Shown here: positions 29,191 through 39,507 of the stretch, one piece after another | Layout of the letters: each line of letters starts with the position of its first letter | Position numbering within the stretch: the first letter of the stretch is position 1 | Notes under the pieces: generated by a model | Database searches by the model: none | Seen by the model: the letters and a program-made list of their open reading frames with translations, nothing else | Told to the model about the DNA's origin: nothing | Position numbers and translations under genes: made by a program | Source: Nitzschia sp. DOCU1 | Taxonomy: Eukaryota > Bacillariophyta > Bacillariophyceae > Bacillariales > Bacillariaceae | DNA length: 64,000 nucleotides | NCBI GenBank assembly: GCA_951394045.1 | Contig: OX595996.1 | Coordinates: forward strand, 1,116,001 to 1,180,000 | Direction of reading: 5' to 3'

Positions 29191-31400
29191 CGATTTGGAA
29201 TATGCGGTGAATGCTACAAGATCTGCAACGCGCGAACGCTTTCAGCCTCAAAGACCTGCAATGCCCAAGGATGTTTGGTATCAATTGAAGGCCTCTGATC
29301 AAGAAGCTTGGGATTGTCTTTCGGATGAAGCTAAGCGAGCTATCTTGTTTGCTTATAGCAATTCGAATAAGGATTCTAATATTAAAGCAAACTCTAATGC
29401 AAGGAAGTCTCCGTCGCGACGTGTGAACATGGTGGATACTGACGCCGACGAGCTGGATCATGAAGCCGACGGTGGAGTAGAAGAAACCAACAATGATGCG
29501 CAAGAGGATGCCGAGGATGAATCCGACTTTGACAGGCTGGTCAATATGGCAACTTCGCGTAGTAAGTCCACAGACCCACTCGACATTGCCAATGTTCTTT
29601 CAAGTAGTGCCTCTTCCAAAAGTACTGATTGGAAGAAAGTTCAGCAGAAGCGAAAGAAGAGCTTGAAGATCGACACTTTGGTCAATAATCACACAATCCA
29701 CTATCGTGTCACCAGGGTCGATCGAGACGTTCTGTCTACTCTCTCCCTTGTTGACCGTGGAGCGAATGGCGGAGTTGCCAGCGACAACGTCCGTGTCATT
29801 GAGACGACAGATCGTCGAGTTAATGTCTCTGGTGTCGGCGACCATGAATTGGAGAACCTCAAGATCGTGACAGCTGGAGGCGTATGTCCGACTAAGCGCG
29901 GGAATATCATCGTCATTCTTCACCAGTATGCTTTGATCCCGGGGAGTCAAACGATTCATTCGTCCCATCAAATGGAAAGCTTCAGCCAGAAGGTTGACGA
30001 CAAGGCGATTGCGTGTGGAGGTACACAGCAGATCGAGACTCTCGAAGGCCATGTTATGCCCCTTGATTTCCTTAGCAGGCTGCCTTATCTGCCTCTTCGA
30101 CCTTACACCGATCGCGAATGGGAAACGCTTCCTCATGTTGTCCTCACCTCGGATGCCGATTGGGACCCTACTGTCGCCGATCATATCCTTTCAAAGGATG
30201 ATAGCTGGTATCAAACACCGGCCCCGCCTTTGATGGAATACCAAGAAATGGTCCCCCACGATCCAATCCCGGTGGCCGTAAACTGGCATTTGATTGCTGA
30301 TCTGGGTTTCTTGGCTTCAGAGTTCGATACGACTTGGGACCCCAACCTTGACTTTCGGTTTGAGCCCAGAGTTACCACGCTAGAGGTTGCGATGCGTCGC
30401 ATCCGACCGGTAGATCGCGATTACTCGCGATACCGGAAGTACTTCCTCGGAGCAAGTGCTGAGCGCGTTGCTAAGACTTTCGAAGCCATGACTCAGTACG
30501 CTCGGTCAGGCATTATTGAAGGGCCCATCACAAACACACTTCGCGCGCCTTTCCCTGCATTGAACGTTCGCAGGCGAAACAAAGCTGTCGCAACGGACAC
30601 CATTTTCAGTGATGTCCCGTCGATCAACGGTGGCTACCGTGCAGCGCAGTTCTTTTGTGGCATAGATACTAAGTTTTCGGATATTTATGGCGTCCAGACA
30701 GACGGTGACTTTATCTCTGTTCTTCAAGATAACATTCGCCGCCGTGGAGCGATGGACACACTGGTGAGCGACCGTGCTAAAGCTGAGATTAGCAAACGAG
30801 TCAAGGACCTGCTCCGTCATTTGTGCATTGACAAATGGCAGAGCGAACCGCATCAGCACCACCAGAACCCTGCTGAACGACAGTACCGCCTCATCAAACG
30901 GGCTACCGCAAGTGCTCAACACGACTGATGCCCCGCCTTACTGTTGGTTGTTAGCCATGGAGTATGTTTGCTTCATTAATAACCGCTTGGCGCGAGGATC
31001 CTTGGACTGGCGTACCCCGTACGAACGTCTCCATGGGTATACACCCGATATAAGCATGATCATCCGATTTGCTTTCTGGGACAAGGTCTATGTGAAACAC
31101 GTCGAAGCGCGGGGAGGTAATTTTCCTTCCATGGGCCATGAAGTTGAAGGTCACTTCGTCGGTTTCTCTGAGACCATAGGACATGCTTTGACCTATAAAG
31201 TGTTAACTACGGACACTAAACAGGTCTTGTATCATTCAAGATTGAGATTGGCTTCCGACGGACCTAATCCTAGAGCCGATGCCGATGCACAACGAGCAGA
31301 GGCTGAGCGTGCTGAAGCTAACGAGCAGCCGATCCTACCACGATATTCGACCCCGGAGGAGACAATAATAACGATAACAACCTACCTGATCTTATCTGAC
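29176..31400 (+). pseudogene. Protease-integrase region of the copia-type element (frameshifted)
   Basis: The main frame (29195-30928) holds an aspartic protease-like block starting SLVDRGANGG at about 29748. It has D-R-G where D-S/T-G is usual, followed by VRVIETTDRRVNVSGVG. It ends in an integrase catalytic core with the D,D,E triad visible in ATDTIFSD (~30590), LVSDRAKAE (~30765) and NPAERQ (~30875). No HHCC zinc finger precedes the core. After ~30915 the integrase tail continues in another frame (DWRTPYERLHGYTPD, FWDKVYVK), then breaks up before 31400. It cannot make one polyprotein as it stands. Confidence 0.78.
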
Positions 31401-31414
31401 GTTGCGATCGTCCA

Positions 31415-33643
31415 ATGGCCATCATTGACCCTGAAGATTTGATAGGCCGCACGTACCTCTCGATCCCAGCTGAAGATGGCACACGTCTACGACTTCGAAT
31501 CATCGAAGCATTGGACGACATCGAACGAGACGTTAATACCAATGATGCCGTCATCCGATTCAAGGCCGTCTCATCTGATGGTGCGTATGAAGAAATCAAG
31601 ACGTACAACCAAATCCTGGACAAGTTAGAAGATGTGGATGGCACGGATGAGGTATGGAAGTTTCGATCACTCGACGGTCATCAAGGCCCACTCACGAAGT
31701 CTGATCCCAACTACAAAGGGTCACGATGGAACGTGAGAGTGAATTGGGAAAACGGGGAGATATCCAACGAGCCACTTTCGATCATTGGAAAAAGTGACCC
31801 AGTTTCGTGTGCGATCTACGCGAGTGAAAACAAACTCTTGGAGCTTGAAGGATGGAAGCAATTCGCACGTCTCGCTCGCCGCCAAAAGAAGCTGCTACAA
31901 CTCGTGAATCAGGTGAAGTTACGTTCGTTTCGAACCGCACCTATGTTCAAGTTTGGGTTTGAAGTTCCCCGGAACCATGAACATGCAATGGAACTGGATC
32001 GAAAGAATGGGAACGATCTGTGGCGCCAAGCAGAGCTAAAGGAGCTGGCCCAGATTGATGACTACGAGACCTTCAAAGACTGTGGCATTGGTACACACCC
32101 AAAAGGGTATAAGAAAATCAAGTACCACATTGTCTACGATGTGAAGCACGACTTGAGACGAAAGGCTCGACTCGTCGCGAATGGCAACATGGCGCCAACC
32201 CCACTATCAAGCATGTACTCAAGTGTTGTTTCGCTTAGAGGCCTACGAATTTGCCTCTTCCTCGCCGAGTTAAATCAGCTTGAGGCTTGGAGTACCGACA
32301 TCGGTAACGCGTACCTGGAAGCGACGACCGATGAGAAAGTGTTCGTGATAGCCGGACCTGAGTTCGGTGAACGCGAAGGACACACTTTGGTTATTGCTAA
32401 GGCATTGTATGGTCTCTATTCGAGCGGAAAAATGTGGTGGCAAAGGCTCAGCGAGGTTTTGAGAGAGATGGGATTCGTCCCGTCGAAGGCTGAGTCGGAT
32501 ATTTGGATGAGAAAGTGCAGAGACCATTGGGAGTACATCGTACGCTACGTGGATGACCTCGCGATCCTCTCGAAGAGGAACCAGTCCATTATCGACGACC
32601 TAACGAACGGTTTTAAGTTTAAACTGAAAGGCACGGGACCGATTACCTATCACTTGGGTGCGGATTTCTTTCGTGACAAAGATGGAGTTTTGTGCATGGC
32701 TCCAAAGCGCTACATCGAGCGCATGATCGAGACCTACAAGCGCCACTTCGGTGTGCTACCAAAACAGGTGTACAGGTCTCCGCTCGAGCCCGGCGATCAC
32801 CCCGAATTGGATACTTCGGAAGAATTGGGTGCAGAAGGTACTAAGCTTTACCAATCGATGATCGGTGCCGCTCAATGGGTGATTTCATTGGGAAGGTTCG
32901 ACATTGCAACCGCCGTAATGACATTGTCGAGTTTTCGCGCGGCCCCGCGCCAAGGTCATTTGGACCGAATTCGTCGAGTATATGGTTACCTATCAAAAAT
33001 GAGACACGGGGCTATTCGATTTTGCACAGGAATTCCCGACTTCTCTGCTGTTCCCGTTCCTGAATATGACTGGGCAACCAGCGTATATGGCAATGTTGAA
33101 GAGTTAGTCCCGGATGACATGCCTGAGCCGCTCGGTAAGCCCGTGCAAACATCGACTTTCTTTGACGCTAACTTGTGTCACGATATGGCTACAGGAAAGT
33201 CGGTAACAGGTATACTACATCTGCTTAACCAAACTCCCATCAACTACTTCTCCAAGAAGCAGCCGTTGGTTGAGACCGCTACTTATGGTAGTGAATTCAT
33301 GTCCGCTAGACAAGCGACTGAACAAGTGTTGGACCTACGAAATACGCTGAGGTATCTTGGCGTGCCGGTTCTCACACGGTCGTACATGTTTGGGGACAAC
33401 AAAACGGTTTGTGACAGCGCTACAAAACCATCAGCGAAACTCAACAAACGGCACGTAATCCTTTCCTATCACCGTGTAAGGGAAGCCGTCGCAGCGGGTA
33501 TCATTGCTTTGCTACACATTCCAGGGAAGAAGAATCCCGCCAATATCCTTCCCAAGGCGTGGGCGTACTCAAGCATTTGGCGTATGCTTAAGGCCGTTCT
33601 ATTTTGGGAAGGTGATACGGCTGACATTGCCGACGAAGATTAA
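31415..33643 (+). CDS. Reverse transcriptase-RNase H of the copia-type element
   Basis: A 742-codon uninterrupted frame. RT landmarks: the RLVANG-type fingers (RKARLVANGNM), NAYLEA in the palm (~32310), KALYGLYSSG, and the catalytic YVDDLAI with the paired aspartates at 32546-32566. RNase H follows with FFDANLCHD, ETATYGSEF and FGDNKTVCDSA. It ends 43 bases before the right LTR. It would be expressed only as part of a polyprotein, and the upstream frame is broken, so this copy is probably not autonomous. The ATG at 31415 is only the first in frame and is not claimed as a natural start. Confidence 0.9.
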   Translation: MAIIDPEDLIGRTYLSIPAEDGTRLRLRIIEALDDIERDVNTNDAVIRFKAVSSDGAYEEIKTYNQILDKLEDVDGTDEVWKFRSLDGHQGPLTKSDPNYKGSRWNVRVNWENGEISNEPLSIIGKSDPVSCAIYASENKLLELEGWKQFARLARRQKKLLQLVNQVKLRSFRTAPMFKFGFEVPRNHEHAMELDRKNGNDLWRQAELKELAQIDDYETFKDCGIGTHPKGYKKIKYHIVYDVKHDLRRKARLVANGNMAPTPLSSMYSSVVSLRGLRICLFLAELNQLEAWSTDIGNAYLEATTDEKVFVIAGPEFGEREGHTLVIAKALYGLYSSGKMWWQRLSEVLREMGFVPSKAESDIWMRKCRDHWEYIVRYVDDLAILSKRNQSIIDDLTNGFKFKLKGTGPITYHLGADFFRDKDGVLCMAPKRYIERMIETYKRHFGVLPKQVYRSPLEPGDHPELDTSEELGAEGTKLYQSMIGAAQWVISLGRFDIATAVMTLSSFRAAPRQGHLDRIRRVYGYLSKMRHGAIRFCTGIPDFSAVPVPEYDWATSVYGNVEELVPDDMPEPLGKPVQTSTFFDANLCHDMATGKSVTGILHLLNQTPINYFSKKQPLVETATYGSEFMSARQATEQVLDLRNTLRYLGVPVLTRSYMFGDNKTVCDSATKPSAKLNKRHVILSYHRVREAVAAGIIALLHIPGKKNPANILPKAWAYSSIWRMLKAVLFWEGDTADIADED

Positions 33644-33686
33644 GGTGATGATAGCTGAACTTTGTATCGCTCGGGATCACGGGGAG

Positions 33687-34056
33687 TATCAAACGGGATG
33701 CGGGAACGACGGAAAGTGTGATCCCTCCGATCCGAAGGACCACGAGGACTAACTCTATCTACATTGAGTTATGGGTCCAAGTTCGGAGAGTTCCTATGGG
33801 AAGCGACGAAAGGACGATGTTAGCTCTCTTCAGTAGTGAAGAGTGCGTCCTCCGGCGTCACTAAAGGGTTTGCTGTCGTCGGCATGGGGCGATGTCAGTG
33901 CCAGCGCATGGTCATGCTGGGAATGACCGCTGGGTTCATGGGGTTTCGGGACGGGGCTATGGGGACCGCGGCAATAGTACACAATATCTCTAACAATAGT
34001 AGTGCAACTATTATCGTGGAGATTACCTCTTGACCGAGGTTTAAAGCTATTCATTA
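33687..34056 (+). repeat. Right LTR of the copia-type element
   Basis: 370 bases, starting tatcaaacgggatgcgg and ending gctattcatta. It is preceded by ggggag and followed by the target duplication ccagg. Confidence 0.93.
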
Positions 34057-34061
34057 CCAGG

Positions 34062-34587
34062 CCCCCACGACGCACCAGCAGCCGAATGTGTATAGTACTA
34101 ACACAATCTTCGAAAGACCACCAATTCGTATCATCATCTGAAATAAAGAATCTACTACAACTGTAGAATTGTTATCCTCCCGGGAAAGGTCTCTGACTAC
34201 TCTAGGAACGACGCCACATTTCCCACTTTGTTGCGGCGGCTGTCAAAATGAGTACCTGGTATGATATCTGGTACGCTCCGTGTCGTGACACGCCATTCAG
34301 GTCAAACGAATCAAATACGCGCGTTTTTTATCGCGCCTGCGGGCTTTCAGCGTGACGTCGAAACTTGAAACATGCACTGGCGTCTGTGTTGGGTCGGGTG
34401 TGGGAACGACCACGAACGATCCATTCTCGCTATTTCACGTGTGGACGATGACGATGGCGCCGCCGCGCCACACTCATCACAAAAAGTGGAAGCCACAAAG
34501 GTTCAGCAGCATTAGAGTTGCTGAATCATTGTAGACTACACATCAAAAGCAGCTACGCTACAGCAATCCCTCGAAACTAGTTTTAGA
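34062..34587. other. Intergenic region, promoter of the ZNF598-like gene
   Basis: No gene is supported. This is the continuation of the pre-insertion intergenic DNA and the upstream region of the RING gene. Confidence 0.3.
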
Positions 34588-37170
34588 ATGAGCGGCAGCA
34601 CTTCCCTCCAAGGCGAAGATGCGGCGGTGGCTGCGCCGCCTTCCAGCATCCTGACCGAAGCCGAAGTCGCCGCAGCATCCGACAATCACACTCATTGTTT
34701 AGTTTGCTATTCCGACTTGACCTTGCGTGGCAAGACTCCCTGTGAGCATGACGATATTTGTGGCGTTTGTCACCTGAGATTACGGTTTTTGCATGGCGAC
34801 AAAAAGTGTCCTATTTGTAAGGCCGAAACCGAGCGACTCATTGTGGACGGAGATCCGTACAAGAAGTACCACGAGTATGCCATGTGGGGAGATGAGATTG
34901 GAGCTGATTTTACGCATCGAGACGATGTGGGAATGTTCTTTCAAACGACCTACTACGAGCAGGAGATTCTGCCACTCTTTGGACATGGTTGCGGCCAAAA
35001 GGCATGTCCGTATACGGCCGAATTGGATGCGGCGCAGGGACAATCTGCCAATGCGAAGCATGGACCTTTGCGATTACTGCAGGATCATTTGCGGACCGAG
35101 CATCGATTGACCTTGTGTAATTTGTGTGTAGAGCACAAGCGGGATTTCGTCACGCGTCTGCCCCGATTCACGCCCTCGCAACTGCAAAGGCATTTGAAGC
35201 AGGGCGATGGTCCGACCTCGGGATTTTCAGGACACCCGGTCTGTGAATTCTGCCACCCAAAACGATTTTATGACCTCGCATATTTACATCAGCACTTGCA
35301 CAAGGAGCATTATAAGTGTCATGTATGCGAAAAGCGGGGGCTGGACAATCAGTTCTTCAAGAATTACAAAAGTTTGGAGAAGCACTTTGACCATCAACAT
35401 TTTATGTGTCATGATGTCCAATGTCTAGCGGCGCGTTTTGTCGTCTTTGAAAACGAGCTCGATCTGCGTGGTCACGAACTGTCGGTTCATGGAGGAACTT
35501 CGACGGGCTCGACGAAAATCAATTTGGAGTTTCGAACGCGGCGGGCTGGCTACGACGGGAGTGGGATGGAGGAGCAACAAACGCCTCCCAACGATGCCGA
35601 TTTCAATTACGGATTAGATGGAACAGCCTTTGTCCCTCCGGCCTTGCCAAATTCGTCAAGAGGAGGAGGAGGGGCGAGGAATGCCGCACCTTCCGGACCA
35701 GGTGCTGTACAGCTTCACCCACTGCATTTGCAGCGAACGGAAGAACTTCGAGCTCAGGCTGCCGCGATTCGCGAACAACAAGCCCTATCGACCGAAGATG
35801 AATCCTTTCCAACATTACAGGCAGCTACAGGGGGTCCTTCATCTGCGCCTTTGGTCGGATGGGCCAGTGGAGGTACGTTGCAACGGGTACACCGGCCAAC
35901 CAAGGCCGCTGGCAAGGTGACAGAGGAAGACTTTCCCTCGCTGGGCCCAGCACCTTCGGCGAAAGCGGCTGCGAATAGAAATGCAATTAAGGGGAGTGTT
36001 GGAGCTACTCGGAATCAGTTTGCTGCCATGACAGCCTCAGCGGCAAGGCCTGCTGCCGCCCCCGCTGGAAGAGGGGGCTGGGGTGCTGGCTCACAAGCAG
36101 CCACGACTCCAGCACAAAACCGTAACATTCTCACACCATCGGCGCCGGCGCTCGCTTCGGTGAACCGACAGGCTAATCTGGCAGCCGACAATTTCCCGGC
36201 CCTCGGGCCTTCAGCCAATGCTCGTCCAACTTACACCGCGGCCCACACATTGGCAAAGAAAACCCAGCAGCAGCAACAACAACGCCAAGTACCACCATCG
36301 CTAAACAGTGCGGTCGATTTCCCAACAGTTGCAGCTGCCAATAAGCCAAGCAATGGCAATAAGGCAAACTCTGTACGGGATAGAGTACTTGGTGACGTTG
36401 ATTCCAAGGAACCATCGCGCCAAGTCATGTCAAATGTTCTACAGGCTCCGTCATCTTTGTCTTCGGCCAAGGCAACAATAGAAGAAATGAAAGCGTCGCT
36501 TGGTCCCAACAAATTCAAGCAATTGAAACGATTGACCAAAGACTTTGCCGAAAATAGTCTGTCTCCAGAAGGCTATGTCGACCAATCGGCAGCACTCTTT
36601 GAGCGAAGTTACGCTGACCCTGACTTCTGGTCGTTTCTCCCATCCCTATTGGAGTCTTGTCCGAATCCAGAATCCTCCGAACGCGCACTTGGCTACATGG
36701 CCAGCCTCAAACGACAGCAATTTGCAGACAAAGCTGCACCGTCGACCATGGCTCGCCAAACGGCAGCGCCGTCCAATGGGACCTGGGGCAGCAGCAACGG
36801 GCTTGCTAGAAGCAACATTGTCAAGCCTCCTCCAGCAGTGGCGTCGTTTCCCGTAACCCAAAGCCGCTTGACGGCTCCAGTCGCCACGGCTCGTCCATCG
36901 GGGCCGGCGGTAGTATCATCCAAGACAAAGAGTGCTTGGGGCGCAGGGGGTAATGCCACCGTTGTTCGGGCCAAGGCGCCTCCTGGTTCTATTGCAGCGG
37001 CCGCCGCCAACCTAGCGCCACAGGGAGGAACAGCAACCAAATTCATGGCCAAGCAGACGAAACAGCAAGCGGCAGCAAAACATAATGCCAATAATGCTGG
37101 CAACAACAGCAACAAGCCGAAGAAGAAGAAACAGCAGCAGGAGCTTCGTGCCTTGGCGTTTGGAAAGTAG
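34588..37170 (+). CDS. ZNF598: ZNF598/Hel2-type RING E3 ubiquitin ligase
   Basis: 860 residues, single exon. An N-terminal C3HC4-type RING (CLVCYSDLTLRGKTPC then CGVCHLRLRF and CPICKAETE, residues ~37-85) is followed by YYEQEILPLFGHGCGQ. Several C2H2-like fingers follow at ~150-300 (CPYTAELD..H...EH; CNLCVEH; CEFCHPKRFYDLAYLHQHLHKEH; CHVCEKRG; MCHDVQC). This is the order of ZNF598 (human) and Hel2 (yeast), which sense collided ribosomes and ubiquitinate small-subunit proteins. The C-terminal half is Ala/Gln-rich, disordered, with repeated FPALGP / FPSLGP / FPTLQA motifs typical of the family, and a basic tail. It acts on cytosolic ribosomes in quality control. Confidence 0.88.
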   Translation: MSGSTSLQGEDAAVAAPPSSILTEAEVAAASDNHTHCLVCYSDLTLRGKTPCEHDDICGVCHLRLRFLHGDKKCPICKAETERLIVDGDPYKKYHEYAMWGDEIGADFTHRDDVGMFFQTTYYEQEILPLFGHGCGQKACPYTAELDAAQGQSANAKHGPLRLLQDHLRTEHRLTLCNLCVEHKRDFVTRLPRFTPSQLQRHLKQGDGPTSGFSGHPVCEFCHPKRFYDLAYLHQHLHKEHYKCHVCEKRGLDNQFFKNYKSLEKHFDHQHFMCHDVQCLAARFVVFENELDLRGHELSVHGGTSTGSTKINLEFRTRRAGYDGSGMEEQQTPPNDADFNYGLDGTAFVPPALPNSSRGGGGARNAAPSGPGAVQLHPLHLQRTEELRAQAAAIREQQALSTEDESFPTLQAATGGPSSAPLVGWASGGTLQRVHRPTKAAGKVTEEDFPSLGPAPSAKAAANRNAIKGSVGATRNQFAAMTASAARPAAAPAGRGGWGAGSQAATTPAQNRNILTPSAPALASVNRQANLAADNFPALGPSANARPTYTAAHTLAKKTQQQQQQRQVPPSLNSAVDFPTVAAANKPSNGNKANSVRDRVLGDVDSKEPSRQVMSNVLQAPSSLSSAKATIEEMKASLGPNKFKQLKRLTKDFAENSLSPEGYVDQSAALFERSYADPDFWSFLPSLLESCPNPESSERALGYMASLKRQQFADKAAPSTMARQTAAPSNGTWGSSNGLARSNIVKPPPAVASFPVTQSRLTAPVATARPSGPAVVSSKTKSAWGAGGNATVVRAKAPPGSIAAAAANLAPQGGTATKFMAKQTKQQAAAKHNANNAGNNSNKPKKKKQQQELRALAFGK

Positions 37171-37354
37171 TCAGTCGAGGGGCCTCCTCTACCTAGTAGC
37201 GGCGCTGGTGAATGGTCTACCAGTACATAACGTAGCTATGGCCATTCAATGCAGCTTATAGTATTTGTACTAGCGTAGCAAATCCTAGAGTCGAAAGAAG
37301 CAACAAACAAAACAAGCTAAAGCGAAAAAACACTTTCGGCGGGCAATCGGACTG

Positions 37355-38077
37355 CTAGAAGACTGCTTCGTCCCCACCACCCCCATCGTCACTTTCATCG
37401 TCACTCGCATAGTAGTTTGTAGTGTAGTCAGCCACTTCTTCTTCGTCCTCATCTTCGACATCGTGAGTATCGCTTAGCTCGCCCTCCGCTCCTTCCTCGC
37501 CACCGGCAAGGGCCTTTCGTTGCTTCAGCTCCTCGGCTGCCAGTTCTTCCAAGGTCAAAGCTCTCTTGGGTCTACCATCTTCGTCAAGGTCCCCAACTTT
37601 GGCATGTATATGGGGCGCCACCTTGTCTTTAATTAGTTCGGCAGGCAGATACTTGGGATCGGCAGTTTTGCCGATGAATTCTGCCAAATGTGCATCCGGT
37701 TCCAGAGGTCTTGGGCGTTTGTTATATCGAACAACGTCAACCTCCTGCGATGGCCGGACATAGAAGGGAGACTCCTGAAATCGATGACTAATCTCACGGC
37801 TTTTATTGATAAGGTAAATCTGCGATGCCGCCCGCTTCGAAGTTGCACCTGGCTGCGAAGGAGGCATCGTCGACGACGGAACGACGGCATCGTGCCCCTG
37901 TTTGCCACTGGAATGCCACTCAAAATCCGGAAACAGTGGGGGTTTGGTAATATCCTGCAAGTTTCGAAGATTTCCAGCATCTAAGCCAGCTTCTTGGGCA
38001 GATCGTTGCAGCAACAGACGTGCACCAGTGGGTGGGGCCCTGCCGCCACGACCGCGACCACGTCCTCTACCAGACAT
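37355..38077 (-). CDS. RPC31: RNA polymerase III subunit C31/RPC7 (POLR3G-like)
   Basis: 240 residues. It starts MSGRGRGRGRGGRAPP, then PPLFPDFEW, SREISHRFQESPFYVRP, VVRYNKRPRP and a strongly acidic C-terminus with DYTTNYYASDDESDDGG. The Gly-Arg start, the PPLFP block, the Ser-Pro-Phe/Tyr-Tyr-x-Val segment with downstream Arg-Tyr, and the acidic DY.xNYY tail are the features of the C31/RPC7 family. C31 is part of the Pol III-specific trimer with C82 and C34 that supports initiation at tRNA and 5S genes. Length fits the family (about 220-250). It converges on the ZNF598-like gene, 185 bases away. Confidence 0.82.
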   Translation of the reverse strand: MSGRGRGRGRGGRAPPTGARLLLQRSAQEAGLDAGNLRNLQDITKPPLFPDFEWHSSGKQGHDAVVPSSTMPPSQPGATSKRAASQIYLINKSREISHRFQESPFYVRPSQEVDVVRYNKRPRPLEPDAHLAEFIGKTADPKYLPAELIKDKVAPHIHAKVGDLDEDGRPKRALTLEELAAEELKQRKALAGGEEGAEGELSDTHDVEDEDEEEVADYTTNYYASDDESDDGGGGDEAVF

Positions 38078-39507
38078 GAACGTTACAGCAATGGGAAGTA
38101 GACTCTTGAATACAGCAGCGACTTAACTTGCATCGCTTTCGATCCAGCCGAGTGCGTTTGCTTCAGTTGCATCATCGCTACTTTGCAAACATTGTCAAGC
38201 AGGTACCTCATTGCGCCGAGATTGTTGATTCCATTGACACGGTAAAACGTGGGTCTCTGCCGCCGTGATTGGAAGACGAATAATCCCGCGCAGGTGGGTG
38301 GATGGGAGAAGGGGTACAGCACATCCGGAAAGTCGGTAAAGAAAAACATCCGTAAAAAAGAAAGTTAAGATTTTCAAACGTTAAACTTTTCGCTTGCGCT
38401 TATGGGACATATTATGCGATAATATCAATCATCGGTATCTATTCCATCCATTCGACTTAGTCGCGACAGGTCCTTTTCTTCTTCTAAATGCGTTCGGCGC
38501 CGGAGTACTCGAGTACCCGGTAGAGGACCCCCTTGGAAGTCTCCCCTGCTTTTACTTACTACGAGCGCTATCTATTCTCCGCTCTTTTCCTTGATAAAAG
38601 CAGCGAAGAATGGCCACTGTACAAATAGAGTAAATCCTGCTCGCCCGCCCCCGTACCAGGCAGCTAAATCCCTCTGGTAGAGCTGCTGCTGGCTCCGCCT
38701 GAGCAGTGACTCTGCCCTTTCCCTCTAGCTTCGACTTATTTCGAAATTGCCGATCTTCCTCAACTCTCTGCTATAGCGAGGTGCAGTTTGGGCATAGTAG
38801 TAGACCAAACTATAATTTGCTGGTGGGTGTGGCAACAGAGGTAGTCGTTGTGAAGCTTCGCCTCTAATAGCGAAGCGCTTTCGACATAGGCTTATGTATT
38901 TTATTGAAGTCATGGCTTTGCGAGCTGGATAGTAGGTATCCTTAGAACACTAGCGAAACTAGTCTCACGACCTCTCTTATGAGATTTAAGACGATATTTC
39001 GCACGGAGAATCAATTTTTACTCGCGATGATTGCGCAACTAAAATAAGCGCTCATCGAAAGCAATGAGGATTTGTAGTAGCGCCTCTCATCACCATCCAC
39101 GTACCGTAGTTTGGCATTTTACGACTACGTTGCAAGTCTGCAAAAAACACATTTGTGCTCTATGAACGCCACTACCAACGCAGATCTGGGCATATTCATT
39201 TTAGAACGTGCGAGGACGGCGGTGTTCACCATGATTTTGTTCTCCCTTCCAGCGGAGTGAAGGTGAGTTGATCAGATACCAAGATTTGCATAGGATGAGG
39301 AAGAAAAAGCGATTTTTCACCATCGTCCACCATCTCTCACATAATTTCGACCAGTACCCCAACTGTAAACGAAGCTAGTCGTGACCCCCAAGAAGAAAGC
39401 AAGTGTCGACTTAAAAACTAGTGGACCAAAGAAACGGGACAATGTCGTGAGAAACCAGCGACGCCAAAATGTCAAGCCTCGCCCAGAAGTAGGATAGTTA
39501 TACTCAC
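38078..39507. other. Long gap without supported gene
   Basis: About 1.4 kb. Its high-coordinate end continues from the truncated metallophosphoesterase below, where an apparent splice donor lies at 39507. No continuation exon (no GDN-type motif or later HH) could be found in it on the minus strand. Minus-strand frames of 60-90 codons show no domain. Confidence 0.4.

Larger units (their letters stand above)
27532..34056 (+). mobile_element. Ty1/copia-type LTR retrotransposon, 6.5 kb, mostly decayed
   Basis: The element has two 370-base LTRs (27532-27901, 33687-34056) and is flanked by the 5-base duplication ccagg (27527-27531 and 34057-34061), so its limits are exact. The domain order gag, protease, integrase, reverse transcriptase, RNase H is that of Ty1/copia. 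LTR ends are TA...TA rather than TG...CA. A short purine run ggggag (33681-33686) directly precedes the right LTR and fits a polypurine tract. No primer-binding site beginning with TGG follows the left LTR. The LTRs differ at about six positions, so insertion is recent. Yet the gag-to-integrase frame changes at about 28690, 29180, 30915 and 31330-31400. The RT/RNase H frame is intact. Confidence 0.93.
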
